From Clostridiaceae bacterium (GTDB taxonomy: Bacteria; Bacillota; Clostridia; Monoglobales; Firm-18): a stretch of DNA of 6,358 nucleotides. The notes under the pieces were generated by a model that was given only the letters and a program-made list of their open reading frames with translations, did no database searches and was not told where the DNA came from. Position numbers and translations under genes: made by a program. The stretch is from positions 1-6,358 of the forward strand of contig JAAZFB010000160.1 of the NCBI GenBank assembly GCA_012511915.1, read 5' to 3'. Below, one piece after another: positions 6,358 through 6,358 of this stretch (its first letter is position 1; each line of letters starts with the position of its first letter).

Positions 6358-6358
6358 A

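Overview
The window is AT-rich, with intergenic stretches far more AT-rich than the genes. The gene styles, strong sigma-A type promoters and GGAGG/GGGGG ribosome sites suggest a low-GC Bacillota, most likely a member of the Clostridia. The NadE and HtpG proteins also look clostridial, but I cannot name a genus from sequence reading alone.

Layout from left to right: the C-terminal part of a MATE-family multidrug/cation antiporter (+, cut by the left window edge). It converges on a glycoside hydrolase family 88 gene (-), probably an unsaturated glucuronyl hydrolase. Next is a 224-bp AT-rich intergenic region with back-to-back promoters: one drives the GH88 gene leftward, the other a tRNA-Leu(CAA) rightward. 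An exact 25-bp tandem duplication lies between them. The tRNA ends in a strong intrinsic terminator. An unusually GC-rich non-coding patch of about 85 bp follows, and then a near-consensus extended -10 promoter for nadE (+), the glutamine-dependent NAD+ synthetase. nadE converges, with a 24-bp gap, on htpG (-), a bacterial Hsp90. The htpG promoter lies at the right edge of the window.

The genes do not form one pathway. They are housekeeping functions (tRNA, NAD synthesis, protein folding) beside two accessory ones (drug efflux, uronate sugar catabolism), each in its own transcription unit. No CRISPR array, phage, IS element, toxin-antitoxin pair or defence system is visible. The most interesting structure is the control region of the GH88 gene. 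It has tandem repeats directly upstream of its -35 box and an inverted repeat over its -10 box, which looks like an activator-plus-repressor arrangement for a sugar-inducible gene. This is inference from layout only.
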